Source of the DNA: Candidatus Kouleothrix ribensis
GTDB taxonomy: Bacteria; Chloroflexota; Chloroflexia; Chloroflexales; Roseiflexaceae
Length of the DNA stretch: 64,000 bases
Reading direction: 5' to 3'
Assembly (NCBI GenBank): GCA_016722075.1
Contig: JADKGW010000001.1
Location: 1,922,001-1,986,000 of the forward strand
Shown: piece by piece, positions 1-9,829 of the stretch
Numbering within the stretch: the stretch's first letter is position 1
Layout of the letters: each line of letters starts with the position of its first letter
Position numbers and translations under genes: made by a program
Notes under the pieces: generated by a model
Seen by the model: only the letters and a program-made list of their open reading frames with translations
Databases searched by the model: none
Told to the model about the DNA's origin: nothing

Positions 1-3000
1 CTGTGGCCTCCGGTGCGATCAGGCGGTAGCGATAGGCGATGCTGACGTTTGCGGGCGGCGGGCTGACTGGTTCAGCCTGGTAGAGCGCCGGGTCGATCTG
101 GATCACCACCTCGGGCAGCGTGATCGCGCCGGCGCTGATCGTGTGCGCGGCCGGGTTCCATGTCGCCGGCTGCCGATTGATCGTCAGCTGGATGATCTCG
201 GCCTGGGCATTACCGTCTTGATCCGGCTGTAGCGCGTACAGAAAGTCGATCTGCACCAGCTCGGGCAGCACGGTCAGGTCGTGGACGTTAGGCACCAGGC
301 TACCGGCATATGCCGTTGCTATAGCGTTAATATACTCGGCGAAGGCGGCCACGGCCTTCTGCGCGGCTTTAAGCGTGGCCTCGTCCACCGGCTCGGCGCC
401 GATCTTGGCCAGGTAGCTGCCGAAGTCGCGCTCGATCGCCGGGTAGGCGCCTACCAGCTGCGCCAGCGCGGTGAACAGGTCGGGCTGCGCAGGTTTGTCG
501 TCGGGGCGCGCTAGCGGCGGCGTGTAGTTCAGGTCGATCTCGATCTGCACCGCGTCTTGCGCCGCCTGCCGATACAGGTAGTCGAAGCTGTAATCCCACT
601 GGGCCAGCTCAGCCGGGGTTGCCGGCGCGCTGCTGTGGCGCCGGGCCGCCTGCTTCTGTACAGTCGGCGGGCTTGGCAGCGCGCGATTGAGCACCGGGAT
701 GTTCGCGGCGCCCGCCCCGAGCGGGTACTCGAACGGCCCATTCACAAACGCCAGCCACTGGCTCTGCACATAGCCGGCAATGCCGGGCACACTGGTTCGC
801 GCGAACTCCAGGTGGCTGATCTTGAGGCGCAGGTCGAGCGGCACAAACGCCTGCTCGGCGATATTCTTGGTGGTGAACACAAACGCCAGCCGCGGCTCGT
901 AGCTGGTAGTCGCGCCCTTCACGGTCGCGCTAATCGGCCCGAGTGCGATCTTCGTGGGCGAAAGGGTGTAGTTCTGGTTCAGCGCGGCGCCATCGATCGT
1001 GCCAATCGGCTGGCCATACAGGCTCGGCGGCCCGGCCGGCGTGTGGGGCGGCGCGCCCGACACATCGCTCAGCCCAAACACCACCACCGCGCCAGCCGCG
1101 TAGGCCGCGCCGATCTGGTTCAGTAGCTGCTGGCGTAGCTGCTCGCGCGCGGCCCAGGCGGTCGATGCATCGCCGGCACTGGTCGATAGGATCGGCCGCA
1201 CCGTCGCGCTGATGCTATCGGCCAGCGATTGCTTGGCCGCGAGCACTTTGCCCAGGTAGCCGTCTTTGAGCGGGTCGTTGGCGCCTAGCTCTTTGTCGAG
1301 AATAAACGCCGGCGCGGCGTATTCGGCCGCGAGGAAGCGGTCGATCGCGTCGAGGCTGGCCTGGAACCACAGGTTCTGATCGACGCCGGTGAAGCTCGAC
1401 TGAACCGACTGGCCGGTGCTATAGTCGATAATCGTGGCGCTGCGGCTTGTGAGCGATGTGGCGACCGGCAGCGGCGCGTAGTAGCTCGGCGTCGCGCCGA
1501 TCGTGAAGCTGATGCCCTGCCCCGGCGCACTGCCGAAGCGCGCGGCCCACAGCTGCCGGGCGCCGGTTGTGCCGGCCTGGCCGGCCTGCGGCAGCCCGGT
1601 GCCGACCTTCATATACCAGCCGGTGGTTTGGAACACCTGCTCGAACGCGGTTGCGTACTGCGTGTACGCCACGCTGTTGCCGCCGTCGGCCTGCGGCAAC
1701 AGCGGGCTGGTGACCACCAGGCCGTCTGGCAGCGCCGCAACCGCCGGGTCGGTCAGCAAGGCCTGGCGCGCAAACGCGATGCGCACATCCAGCTCGATGA
1801 TCGAGTCGGGCACCAGCGCGTCGAGCGCCACCGGCATGGCCAGCTGGGCTTGCGGCTGCGCCACGGCGATAGCGCCAGGATTCACCAGGGCATGCAGGTA
1901 TTGCACGCACGCGCCGACGAAGCTGCGGATCACGCCGGCCTGGGCTTCACTGAGCTGAAGATCCGGCGCGGCCAGCAATGCGTTATGTACAAACATGGTG
2001 ACTGCGTTGCCGCTGACGCCAGGCACAGGCACCTTCAGATTAGTGTAGTCCTGGCTCAGCTGAAAGTAGATCTGCTGGTAGAGCACCAGATCGCGCGCGG
2101 CCTGGTCGAGGTCGCCCGAGTAGTTATTTATGTCGAGTGAGAAGTTGAGCTGCAGCACAGGCGCGCCGCTGCTACCGGCATAGCTATGGCTGGCCTGCAC
2201 GTTGGGCCAGGCCGCCACGCCAACCAGCTGGTCGCTGTAGCGGATCGGCACCGCCGCGCCGCTGATCGCGCCGGTGTAGCCGGCCGGCGGGGTATCGAAT
2301 GGTGTGACGGTGGTGTTGCCGAATACGTCCTGCCAGCGCAGCGCGATCTGCGCGCTGCTGCCCACGCCGACGTAAGGGTTGGCCGATTGCGGCGGCAGCC
2401 CGGCGGCTGGTGCGGCCGGCGCGGGGTTGACCAGGCTGAACTGGCCGAAGCCGAGCGCCTGGCGGTAGTCGTAATCGGCGGCGGCGGCAGCCAGCAGCCG
2501 GGTGCGGCGGTGGGCGTTCAGCCGGGCATGGCTCGCGAAGGCCGCGTCGTCGCCGCCGTCGTGCAGCTGCGGGCCAAACGGCAGCCCCAGCGGGCTGGCT
2601 GTAAAGTAGCTATTCTGCGCGATGCCGGCCGAGAGCGTGTTGTACAGCGCGTACAGAACCGCCTCGGCATAGGCCGCCTGCTGCGCCGGGGTTGGGTTGG
2701 GCGGCAGATCGGGCGGCTGGCCCATGTTCGCGCGGGCCAGCTGCACGGCCAGGTTGCCCGGCCTGAGCGACGGGCGTACATCGAACAGCTGCGTGGCGAT
2801 CGAGATCGGCGCGCCGGCAGGGAATAGCCCGCCCACCTGGGCCGCGCCAACCGCCAGCGCGTCGAGCGCCAGGCCATAGTAGGCTGCGATCGATCCCAGG
2901 CGATTGCCGGGCGCGGCGGCGGCCGCCACCACGTACGCGATCGGCGGGATGGCGAACAGCGCGCCCAGCCGAACCGCCACGCCGGGGTTGAAGCTGGCGA

Positions 3001-6000
3001 TATCGGCGGCGCTGATCGGCTGGCGCGCCCCGGCCGAGTAGTAGGCCGCCAGGTTGGCCAGCGTGGTCGCCGGGTCGTGCAGATCGGCCAGCTCGAGCTG
3101 GCGCACGATCCCGGCCACCGGAATGACGGTGCCGTCTACCAGCGGCAGCGTAGCATTGGCGGCAGCGACCTGGCCGACACCCACGCCGTACGTCGCGGCC
3201 AGCCCGGCCAATGTTGCCCCGCTGCCCAGCGGCGCGCTTGGCGCGCTGGCCGCCTGCGACACCACCTGCACGATATCGTTGGCGCTGTCGATCGCGTCGG
3301 TGCTGACGAACGCATTGACGAAATCGAGCACGCTGGTGCCGAACGACTGCGGCCCCTGCGCGGCGTAGGTCACCACCAGGCTCACGGTAGCGCTGCCGCT
3401 GCTATCGAAGATCGCGGCCGGCAAGCCCGCGCCGCCGTCGATCACCTGGTAGAACAGGTAGTAGCCACCGCTACGCACCACGCTCAGCTCCCACAGCAGC
3501 TTCACAAACTGGCCCGGCGCGTTGGCGATCCCGCGCGGCGGCGTGCCGCCGGCTACCGCCAGGACGCTGCTGCGCGGCGGGTTGGTCTCCGTCGATAGGT
3601 TGGTCTGGGTGATAAATGCCAGAAACTCCTGGCTGGCCAGCGTCACCAGCTGGCTGGCCGTGCCAGGCTGCTCGTACAGCAGAAACACGCCCGAGATAAC
3701 ATCTTCGCCCAGCGCATTGATCGTGCTGAGCAGGCTTTCGAGCAGCAGCGCGTCCTGGCTGGCCGGCCCGACCAATTCGTAGACATTTGCCAGCGCCGAC
3801 GGCGGGCCTGGCTCGGTCGCTGCGGCCTGCGCGGCGACCTGCGGCATGCGCTTGATCTGGAGATCGACCCGCGTGGCCCAGGCCCAGCGCTGCAGGTTGG
3901 TGTAGGCGGTGCGCTGGCTGGCCGGCGAGGTGCTGCCCACCTGCGGCTGAAACTGCGGCAGTAGCGGCAGCGCGTCGCGCAGCTGCGCGAACAGCGGCGC
4001 CAGGCTGCCCTGGCGCGCGGCCGCCAGGTTCAACAGGCTGGGCGGCAGCGGCCACAGGATCGGCTGCGGCTGGCTCGATGGGTCGGCGGTCGGCGCCGCG
4101 CCGCGATCGGTCAGCTGCAGCAGCCCGGCCATGTCCGAAGTCGACCAGCGCGCAAAGCTGTTGATCGCGAATGCTTTGGGCGTGCGCGCGGCCGGCGGCA
4201 GCTCGGCGAAGCTCGGCGCGGGTGTGAAATTGCCGGCCCTGGCCCATGCGAGCACCACGGCCATGTTGGCGTAGGGCTGCGTCAGATCGACCTGTACGCT
4301 CGTGCCGGAGGCGCCGTTGAACGATATAAAGCTTAGATCGACGCCATGGGCCTGCGCGGCGCGCGCCAGGCTGATCGTATAGCTGGCGCCTGGCGCCAGC
4401 GCCGGCACCGGGAACTGCTGCCCGGTCAGCTGGTACATGCCATAGCCCGACTGGCCGCTCGGGTACAGGAATGTGTTCGAGAGCGCCAGGCCGGCCGCGT
4501 TGGGCATGCGCAGGCCAAACATCAGGAAGCGCGCGACCATGCCGGCGGTCTGTGCGACCTGGTCGGTGGCCTGGATCGACTTCCACAGGTCGGCGACTTC
4601 GAGCGCGGCCAGCTGGGCCAGCGTAATCACGCCCTGCTCGGCGTCGATCGCGAACAGCCCGGCCACGCCGGTGTTGGCGGCGGCCAGCTGCGGCACGCTG
4701 GTGGCGAACAGCGCGGCCACGCTGCGCAGCGTATCGGTCGAAGGGCCGCTACCGGCACTGCCGGCGCTGGTGTAGCTGATCGAGGGCAGGCTGAGCGCCG
4801 CCGCCGAGGCCAGCAGGCCCTGGGCGCCATACAGCACAGGTTGCGCGGCCAGTTTGTCTAGCCCGATCCCCAGCGTCGCCGCGATCTGCGCAAAGCTGTC
4901 GCCGGGGCCGGTGGTGTACGATTGCGTGCCCTGCTGGCCCTGGAGCGTCAGCGTGACGCCGGGCTGCAGCACGCGCGCCGGCCCATTCGCCAGAATGAGC
5001 TGTGCCGGCGTGGTAGCCCAGCGCGGCGCGGCGGTATGCGGGTCGCTATAGCGCGCGGCGATGGCCGTGAGCGTGTCGCCGGCCTGCACGGTGTAGGCCA
5101 GTCCGGCGATCGACAGCTCGGTCGCGGCGGTGAGCGGGTGATCCTGGTTGGGCAGCGCAATGTCGTCGATCGTGAGCGCGTTGCCGGCCAGGTTGGCCCA
5201 GCGTATTATGCCCTGGAGCGTATCGCTCGCGCCAAGCGTGTAGGCATAGCTATCGAGCGCGTCGAGCGCGGCCTGCAGCAGCTGGCGGCCGATCAGCGCG
5301 AAGGTATCGACGAACACCAGCCCGGCCAGCGACTCGGGGTCGTCGGCGGCCAGGCGCGTGCGGCTGGGGCGCTGGTTCTGCTGCGCGATCGTCGCCTCGA
5401 CCTGCTCGAAGATCGCGGCCACGGCGCTGCGATAGGCCGAGGTGGCAGTGGTGTAGGTCGCGAAGTCGATCGGCGCAGTGCCACCAGCCGGGTTCGGCAC
5501 CGCCAGCGCCAGGCCGTCGAAGACCGGGAACAGCGTGCTGCCGGCCTGCATACGCGGCTGGGTGCCCGAGCTCTGGGCGTAGCTGGGCGTCTCGATTGCA
5601 AGCTCGAAGCCGCTGGCCAGGAAGCCCAGCAGATCGGCGATCGAAAACGCCGGGTCGTTCAGATCGGCCAGCTTCTCGATGTAGCACTCGAGGTCGGCGC
5701 GCGTGACGATGCTCGCGCTGGCTGCCGCCAGGTCGACGGTGTCGCCGGCGCTCTGGCTCAGCGCGTCGATCGCCCAGGGGAAAAACCCGGCGCACAGCCG
5801 GCCGAACGACGTATCGCCGCTATTGCCGGTGCCATCGGCGGCCGGCGCATCGATCGACAGCAGCAGCACAAACGCCCCGGCCTGCGCGGCATAATCGGCG
5901 CTGCCCTCGGGCGCCAGCACCGTAAAGGGCGGCGCGATCAGCAGGTGCAGCACCGGGTTGGGCGCGCCGCCGCGCGACACGCGCTTGGGGCGCGGGCGCA

Positions 6001-9000
6001 GGTTCAGCGCGCATAGCCGCGCGGCCTGCGGGCCGGCGCTCAGCAGCCCGGCGCCGCGCGCCAGCCCGGCGATGCGCGCCGGGTGGTCGTCCCATGGCGC
6101 GGCCTCGTCGCTGCCGATCACAAACTTCGCCGACACCGTGGCCGAGAACGACAGGCTGATCGTGATCGAAAACAGCCACAGGTCGATCTTCAGCTTGATG
6201 CTGATCTCGACTGTAGCGGTGACGACCAGCGGGATGGCGCGGTACGACTCGTAGGTGATCTGGAGCGACACGGTGAAGCGCACATACACCGCCGCCTGGA
6301 TGATCGCGAAGTCGATCTTGCCGTACAGCAGCGCGATGATGCCGACCGTGCCGCTGAGCTTGAAGTAGTAGCCGCTTTGCAGCGCACTGCCGGCGGCCAC
6401 CAGTGCCTGGCTGGCCGCTGCGGCATACGGGTGCCAGGGCGCCAGCACGCCCTCGACGATGCCGAAGACCGTCACGGCGAAGCCGGCGCTCAGCGGCCCT
6501 TTGGTGAAGTTGTAGCCCAGCCCGAGCTGCAGCCCCAGCCCGAACACGATCACCGGGTCGAAGGTGCCCTGGTTGGTTTTGGGCACCTGCGTGGCGGTGG
6601 CGCTGCTGAGCTTGCCGAAGTAGAAGCCGCCCGCGCCCAGCACCGGCACGCCATACACAATCGCCGCGATCGAGAACGAGCGCCGGAAATCGAGGTTGTA
6701 GGGGAAGCCGACATCGATCAAGAAATCGCCGTTGGTGTAGATCTGCAGGCCCAGCTGCGGCAGCGTGATCGACACCGCGCCGAAGTTGAGGTTGCGGATC
6801 GCGTCGGGGAAGCTGAACTCGATCTGGAACATGCCGATGTCGTCGGTGATCTTCTTGTACATGATATCGATCGCCAGGCCCTTCAACCCGCCGACCTTGT
6901 CGCCGGCCAGCGCCAGGCGCAGGCCATACAGGTCGGGGTCGTTGAACACGATCATGGCGTCGATCGTCCAGACGCCGGCAGCCTGCAGCAGGCCCAGATG
7001 CGCGGCGATCAGCCAGTTGTTGGCCGGGCTGTAGTACGGCAGGCCAGCCGGCGGGCTGCCCTGGTTGGCGTTCGGGTTCACCGGGTTCTGCTTGCCGGTG
7101 GTGCTCGGCAGCTTCTGCAGCGCGGCGATCACCGCCTGGGTGTTGGCGAAGCTGGCGTGCCCGGTGATGCCGACGCGCTGGCCCAGCGCCAGCAGAAACA
7201 GCTTGAACGATTGCTCGCCGCGGCCGGGCACGCTGGGCATGTCTTTAACATCCTGCCCGGCGCCGGGGTTGGTCAGATTCTGGAGCTTTTGCCGGTCGGC
7301 CGGCGGCACGCCCGCCAGCAGCGGCGCCGGTATCGTGCCGTCGATCGCCAGCGTCACCTTGCCGCTGGTGTCGCGCGCGAAGATCAGGCCTTTGATCTGG
7401 ATGAAGCCCAGGTCGATCGGGCTGGCAAGCGTGTAGCTGGCCGAAACGCGGTTGGTGTCGCCCGATTTGAGCGACACCATCACGCTCAGGCCGTCGAGCG
7501 AGATTTTGTCGAGGAAATCCCAGGGCGACGGCAGCGTGAAGTATGGGTCGCCCAATGTGCGCACCAGCGCCTGGATCAGCGCGCCGATGCTCCAGCCCTT
7601 GAGCGTAAACGTGGCTAACTGCTTGCCGGTGTCGTACTCGGCGCGAAAGCCTTCCCACACCAGGTACAGCGTCTTGCTGCCGCCCTGGGCGCTCGGCACG
7701 AACTTGTAGCCCAACGTCAGCTCGAGATTGATCGCATCGTAGACCCAGGTGCCCTCGGCGTAGCCCGACAGGCGCTGGCCGGCGAGCTTGGCGCCGTCGT
7801 AGGCCAGCCCGATCGTGGCCGCGCTGATGCCGACCGATTGGTCGCCGAGCTGGAACAGCCAGGAAAAGCTGGTGCTAATCGTGTAGCTGCTGGCCGTGTC
7901 GCCCTTGCCCGAGGGGATGCTCGCGTCGATCACGAAGGTTTTGATCGTCAGCGTGCCTGGCAGGAAGTCGGGGAAATCGTAGCTGCCGTTGGGGTCGAAG
8001 AACTGCTTGATCAGATCCTGCACGTTGATCGGCCGGGCCAGCGCGGCGTGCAGCATCCAGCGTGCCGGCGTCTGCATGCCGTCGTACACCACGCTTACAT
8101 TCGCGCCCAGCGGGCCAATCGCCAGCAGGCCGCTGACTTCGCCATACCACACGGTGTTGGTCGCGGCGTTGGGGTCGGCGCCGGCCGGGATGAGCGCGCT
8201 GGTCGGCAGCGCCTTGGGCGCGGGCTGGGTCGGCGTCTTGGCTGCGATGCGCACCTCGCCGTTCGAGATCGACAGGATCGGCTGGCCGTCGATCGTGAGG
8301 AACGCCAGCGACACGTCGAAGCCGCTGCTGAAGCTGAAGCTGCGCGTGTTGTAGTCGAGCGCCAGCCGGATGTTCGAAAGGCTGGCCTGGATCGACGTGG
8401 GCAGCGACACCGCGCCATTCGTGAGCGTGGTGAGGAAGTCGCTGAGCGTGGCCGTGCCGTCGAACGCGGCGTAGAACTGCAGGCCCGAGGTAAACTCGAC
8501 CGTAAACACGCCGTCGCCCACGCCGCCCGGCCCTTTGAAGATCGCGGGCGCAAGCGTGAACTGCGTGCCCAGCAGCACGCTCTGCTGGCGGGTTTTGGCG
8601 TCGAACGGGTTCATGATCGACCAGTTCAGGTAGAAGCTGGTGATCGTAAAATCGAGCTTGCCGGTCGGGTCGGGGATGGGCTGCCAGTGCGTACCTTTGG
8701 CGCTGCCGATCTGCACCGCCAGCGCGCTGATCGATGTCAGCGTCAGCGGCTTGCCCAGCTGGCCGGCCAGGCTCAGCCCCTGCAGGCCGACCGCCGCCAG
8801 AAACTGCTGCAAGATCGGCGGAACCGCGCCGAAGTAGCTGCCGCCGCCGCCGGCCAGCGCGACGATGCTCGCCGGCGAGAGCTGCGGCCCGTCGCCGGTG
8901 GCCGTCAGCCCGATCAGGAACTGCTGGTCGTCTGCACCCGGCTCGGCCGGCATGATCACGACATCGAGCAGGTAGGGCGACTGATCCTTGGGCAGGCCGG

Positions 9001-9817
9001 CGACGCCCAGCCCGGCCGCCAGCGCCAGCATGGGCGCCTGGTCGGCGCCTTCGTCGGTGCCGGGGTCGGGCGGCGGCGGGATGCTCAGGCGCAGGCGCGG
9101 CTGGGCCACGGTGAGGTACAGCAGCGGGAAGCTGTCGTGGCTCAGCAATGCGTCGAGCGTGCCCGCAGGGTACAGCACGGTCGTGCCGTTGTACTCGGTA
9201 AAGTCGAGCACGCCGGCCAGCGCCAGCGCACCACCAGGCGGCTTCAGGCCATTGAACAGCGCCAGCAGCGGCTGGGCCTGGCTCGGCCATTGCACATTCG
9301 CAAACAGGTTCTGCACCGCGCCGCTCAGCACGCTCAGGCCGCTATGATCGGCCCAGGGGTAGAACCCGTCGGCGGTCGAAAACACAAACTGCGCCTTCGA
9401 GATCACCAGCTGGTCGAACGGCCAGCCGGCCATGGCCTGGAACGAGGTCGTCCACACCCAGCCGGGCGGCGTGCTCGCGATCTGCACCACCAGCGACTGG
9501 CTGGTATCGGCGTTGGTGGCGAGCGCGAACACCAGCGTGGCCGGCGCCTGCGCCACACCAGGGAACGGCAGGCTGGCCTTGGCGACCGTAAATGCGTCGT
9601 TGCTCAGCGCGCCGACGGTCGCATTCTGCAGGCCAAGGCTGAAATCGGCCGCGCTGGCTACCTGGAACGCCGCCTGCACATGCTGGTCGTACTGCGGCGG
9701 CAGCGCCACGTTCGGGTCGTTCAGGCCCTTTTGTAAAAATGCTGCGTCGAGCGCGAGTGTGCCGGTTCCTGCCGCAACGATCGCCTGTCGCAGGTTCTCA
9801 ATGGCGCTGCTGGCCAT
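1..9817 (-). CDS. Giant LysM-repeat beta-rich protein (C-terminus outside window)
   Basis: An open frame of 3272 codons runs from ATG 9817 to the left edge without a stop. I checked the frame near both ends and at about 5095 and 7498. A ribosome site (AAAGGAG) lies 8 nt before the ATG, and the upstream gene ends only 12 nt away, so the two are translationally close. There is no signal peptide. Residues 1 to about 1450 are rich in alternating hydrophobic beta-strand patterns, vaguely like DUF6603-type proteins. At least six LysM-like segments follow, near residues 1575-1620, 1630-1665, 1690-1725, 2200-2225, 2250-2290 and 2300-2345; the clearest reads YTVQAGDTLTAIAARY. LysM modules bind peptidoglycan or chitin-type glycans. 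Overall function is unknown. It is the last visible member of a five-gene minus-strand set. Confidence 0.85.
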   Translation of the reverse strand, partial: MASSAIENLRQAIVAAGTGTLALDAAFLQKGLNDPNVALPPQYDQHVQAAFQVASAADFSLGLQNATVGALSNDAFTVAKASLPFPGVAQAPATLVFALATNADTSQSLVVQIASTPPGWVWTTSFQAMAGWPFDQLVISKAQFVFSTADGFYPWADHSGLSVLSGAVQNLFANVQWPSQAQPLLALFNGLKPPGGALALAGVLDFTEYNGTTVLYPAGTLDALLSHDSFPLLYLTVAQPRLRLSIPPPPDPGTDEGADQAPMLALAAGLGVAGLPKDQSPYLLDVVIMPAEPGADDQQFLIGLTATGDGPQLSPASIVALAGGGGSYFGAVPPILQQFLAAVGLQGLSLAGQLGKPLTLTSISALAVQIGSAKGTHWQPIPDPTGKLDFTITSFYLNWSIMNPFDAKTRQQSVLLGTQFTLAPAIFKGPGGVGDGVFTVEFTSGLQFYAAFDGTATLSDFLTTLTNGAVSLPTSIQASLSNIRLALDYNTRSFSFSSGFDVSLAFLTIDGQPILSISNGEVRIAAKTPTQPAPKALPTSALIPAGADPNAATNTVWYGEVSGLLAIGPLGANVSVVYDGMQTPARWMLHAALARPINVQDLIKQFFDPNGSYDFPDFLPGTLTIKTFVIDASIPSGKGDTASSYTISTSFSWLFQLGDQSVGISAATIGLAYDGAKLAGQRLSGYAEGTWVYDAINLELTLGYKFVPSAQGGSKTLYLVWEGFRAEYDTGKQLATFTLKGWSIGALIQALVRTLGDPYFTLPSPWDFLDKISLDGLSVMVSLKSGDTNRVSASYTLASPIDLGFIQIKGLIFARDTSGKVTLAIDGTIPAPLLAGVPPADRQKLQNLTNPGAGQDVKDMPSVPGRGEQSFKLFLLALGQRVGITGHASFANTQAVIAALQKLPSTTGKQNPVNPNANQGSPPAGLPYYSPANNWLIAAHLGLLQAAGVWTIDAMIVFNDPDLYGLRLALAGDKVGGLKGLAIDIMYKKITDDIGMFQIEFSFPDAIRNLNFGAVSITLPQLGLQIYTNGDFLIDVGFPYNLDFRRSFSIAAIVYGVPVLGAGGFYFGKLSSATATQVPKTNQGTFDPVIVFGLGLQLGLGYNFTKGPLSAGFAVTVFGIVEGVLAPWHPYAAAASQALVAAGSALQSGYYFKLSGTVGIIALLYGKIDFAIIQAAVYVRFTVSLQITYESYRAIPLVVTATVEISIKLKIDLWLFSITISLSFSATVSAKFVIGSDEAAPWDDHPARIAGLARGAGLLSAGPQAARLCALNLRPRPKRVSRGGAPNPVLHLLIAPPFTVLAPEGSADYAAQAGAFVLLLSIDAPAADGTGNSGDTSFGRLCAGFFPWAIDALSQSAGDTVDLAAASASIVTRADLECYIEKLADLNDPAFSIADLLGFLASGFELAIETPSYAQSSGTQPRMQAGSTLFPVFDGLALAVPNPAGGTAPIDFATYTTATSAYRSAVAAIFEQVEATIAQQNQRPSRTRLAADDPESLAGLVFVDTFALIGRQLLQAALDALDSYAYTLGASDTLQGIIRWANLAGNALTIDDIALPNQDHPLTAATELSIAGLAYTVQAGDTLTAIAARYSDPHTAAPRWATTPAQLILANGPARVLQPGVTLTLQGQQGTQSYTTGPGDSFAQIAATLGIGLDKLAAQPVLYGAQGLLASAAALSLPSISYTSAGSAGSGPSTDTLRSVAALFATSVPQLAAANTGVAGLFAIDAEQGVITLAQLAALEVADLWKSIQATDQVAQTAGMVARFLMFGLRMPNAAGLALSNTFLYPSGQSGYGMYQLTGQQFPVPALAPGASYTISLARAAQAHGVDLSFISFNGASGTSVQVDLTQPYANMAVVLAWARAGNFTPAPSFAELPPAARTPKAFAINSFARWSTSDMAGLLQLTDRGAAPTADPSSQPQPILWPLPPSLLNLAAARQGSLAPLFAQLRDALPLLPQFQPQVGSTSPASQRTAYTNLQRWAWATRVDLQIKRMPQVAAQAAATEPGPPSALANVYELVGPASQDALLLESLLSTINALGEDVISGVFLLYEQPGTASQLVTLASQEFLAFITQTNLSTETNPPRSSVLAVAGGTPPRGIANAPGQFVKLLWELSVVRSGGYYLFYQVIDGGAGLPAAIFDSSGSATVSLVVTYAAQGPQSFGTSVLDFVNAFVSTDAIDSANDIVQVVSQAASAPSAPLGSGATLAGLAATYGVGVGQVAAANATLPLVDGTVIPVAGIVRQLELADLHDPATTLANLAAYYSAGARQPISAADIASFNPGVAVRLGALFAIPPIAYVVAAAAAPGNRLGSIAAYYGLALDALAVGAAQVGGLFPAGAPISIATQLFDVRPSLRPGNLAVQLARANMGQPPDLPPNPTPAQQAAYAEAVLYALYNTLSAGIAQNSYFTASPLGLPFGPQLHDGGDDAAFASHARLNAHRRTRLLAAAAADYDYRQALGFGQFSLVNPAPAAPAAGLPPQSANPYVGVGSSAQIALRWQDVFGNTTVTPFDTPPAGYTGAISGAAVPIRYSDQLVGVAAWPNVQASHSYAGSSGAPVLQLNFSLDINNYSGDLDQAARDLVLYQQIYFQLSQDYTNLKVPVPGVSGNAVTMFVHNALLAAPDLQLSEAQAGVIRSFVGACVQYLHALVNPGAIAVAQPQAQLAMPVALDALVPDSIIELDVRIAFARQALLTDPAVAALPDGLVVTSPLLPQADGGNSVAYTQYATAFEQVFQTTGWYMKVGTGLPQAGQAGTTGARQLWAARFGSAPGQGISFTIGATPSYYAPLPVATSLTSRSATIIDYSTGQSVQSSFTGVDQNLWFQASLDAIDRFLAAEYAAPAFILDKELGANDPLKDGYLGKVLAAKQSLADSISATVRPILSTSAGDASTAWAAREQLRQQLLNQIGAAYAAGAVVVFGLSDVSGAPPHTPAGPPSLYGQPIGTIDGAALNQNYTLSPTKIALGPISATVKGATTSYEPRLAFVFTTKNIAEQAFVPLDLRLKISHLEFARTSVPGIAGYVQSQWLAFVNGPFEYPLGAGAANIPVLNRALPSPPTVQKQAARRHSSAPATPAELAQWDYSFDYLYRQAAQDAVQIEIDLNYTPPLARPDDKPAQPDLFTALAQLVGAYPAIERDFGSYLAKIGAEPVDEATLKAAQKAVAAFAEYINAIATAYAGSLVPNVHDLTVLPELVQIDFLYALQPDQDGNAQAEIIQLTINRQPATWNPAAHTISAGAITLPEVVIQIDPALYQAEPVSPPPANVSIAYRYRLIAPEAT

Positions 9818-9829
9818 GGTCGCGCTCCT

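Noticed and set aside
369..9290. Many open frames of 60-630 codons on both strands under the giant gene, some above 450 codons
   Set aside because: They are out of frame with the verified 3272-codon frame, have Arg/Ala-heavy compositions typical of antisense GC-rich frames, and lack ribosome sites.
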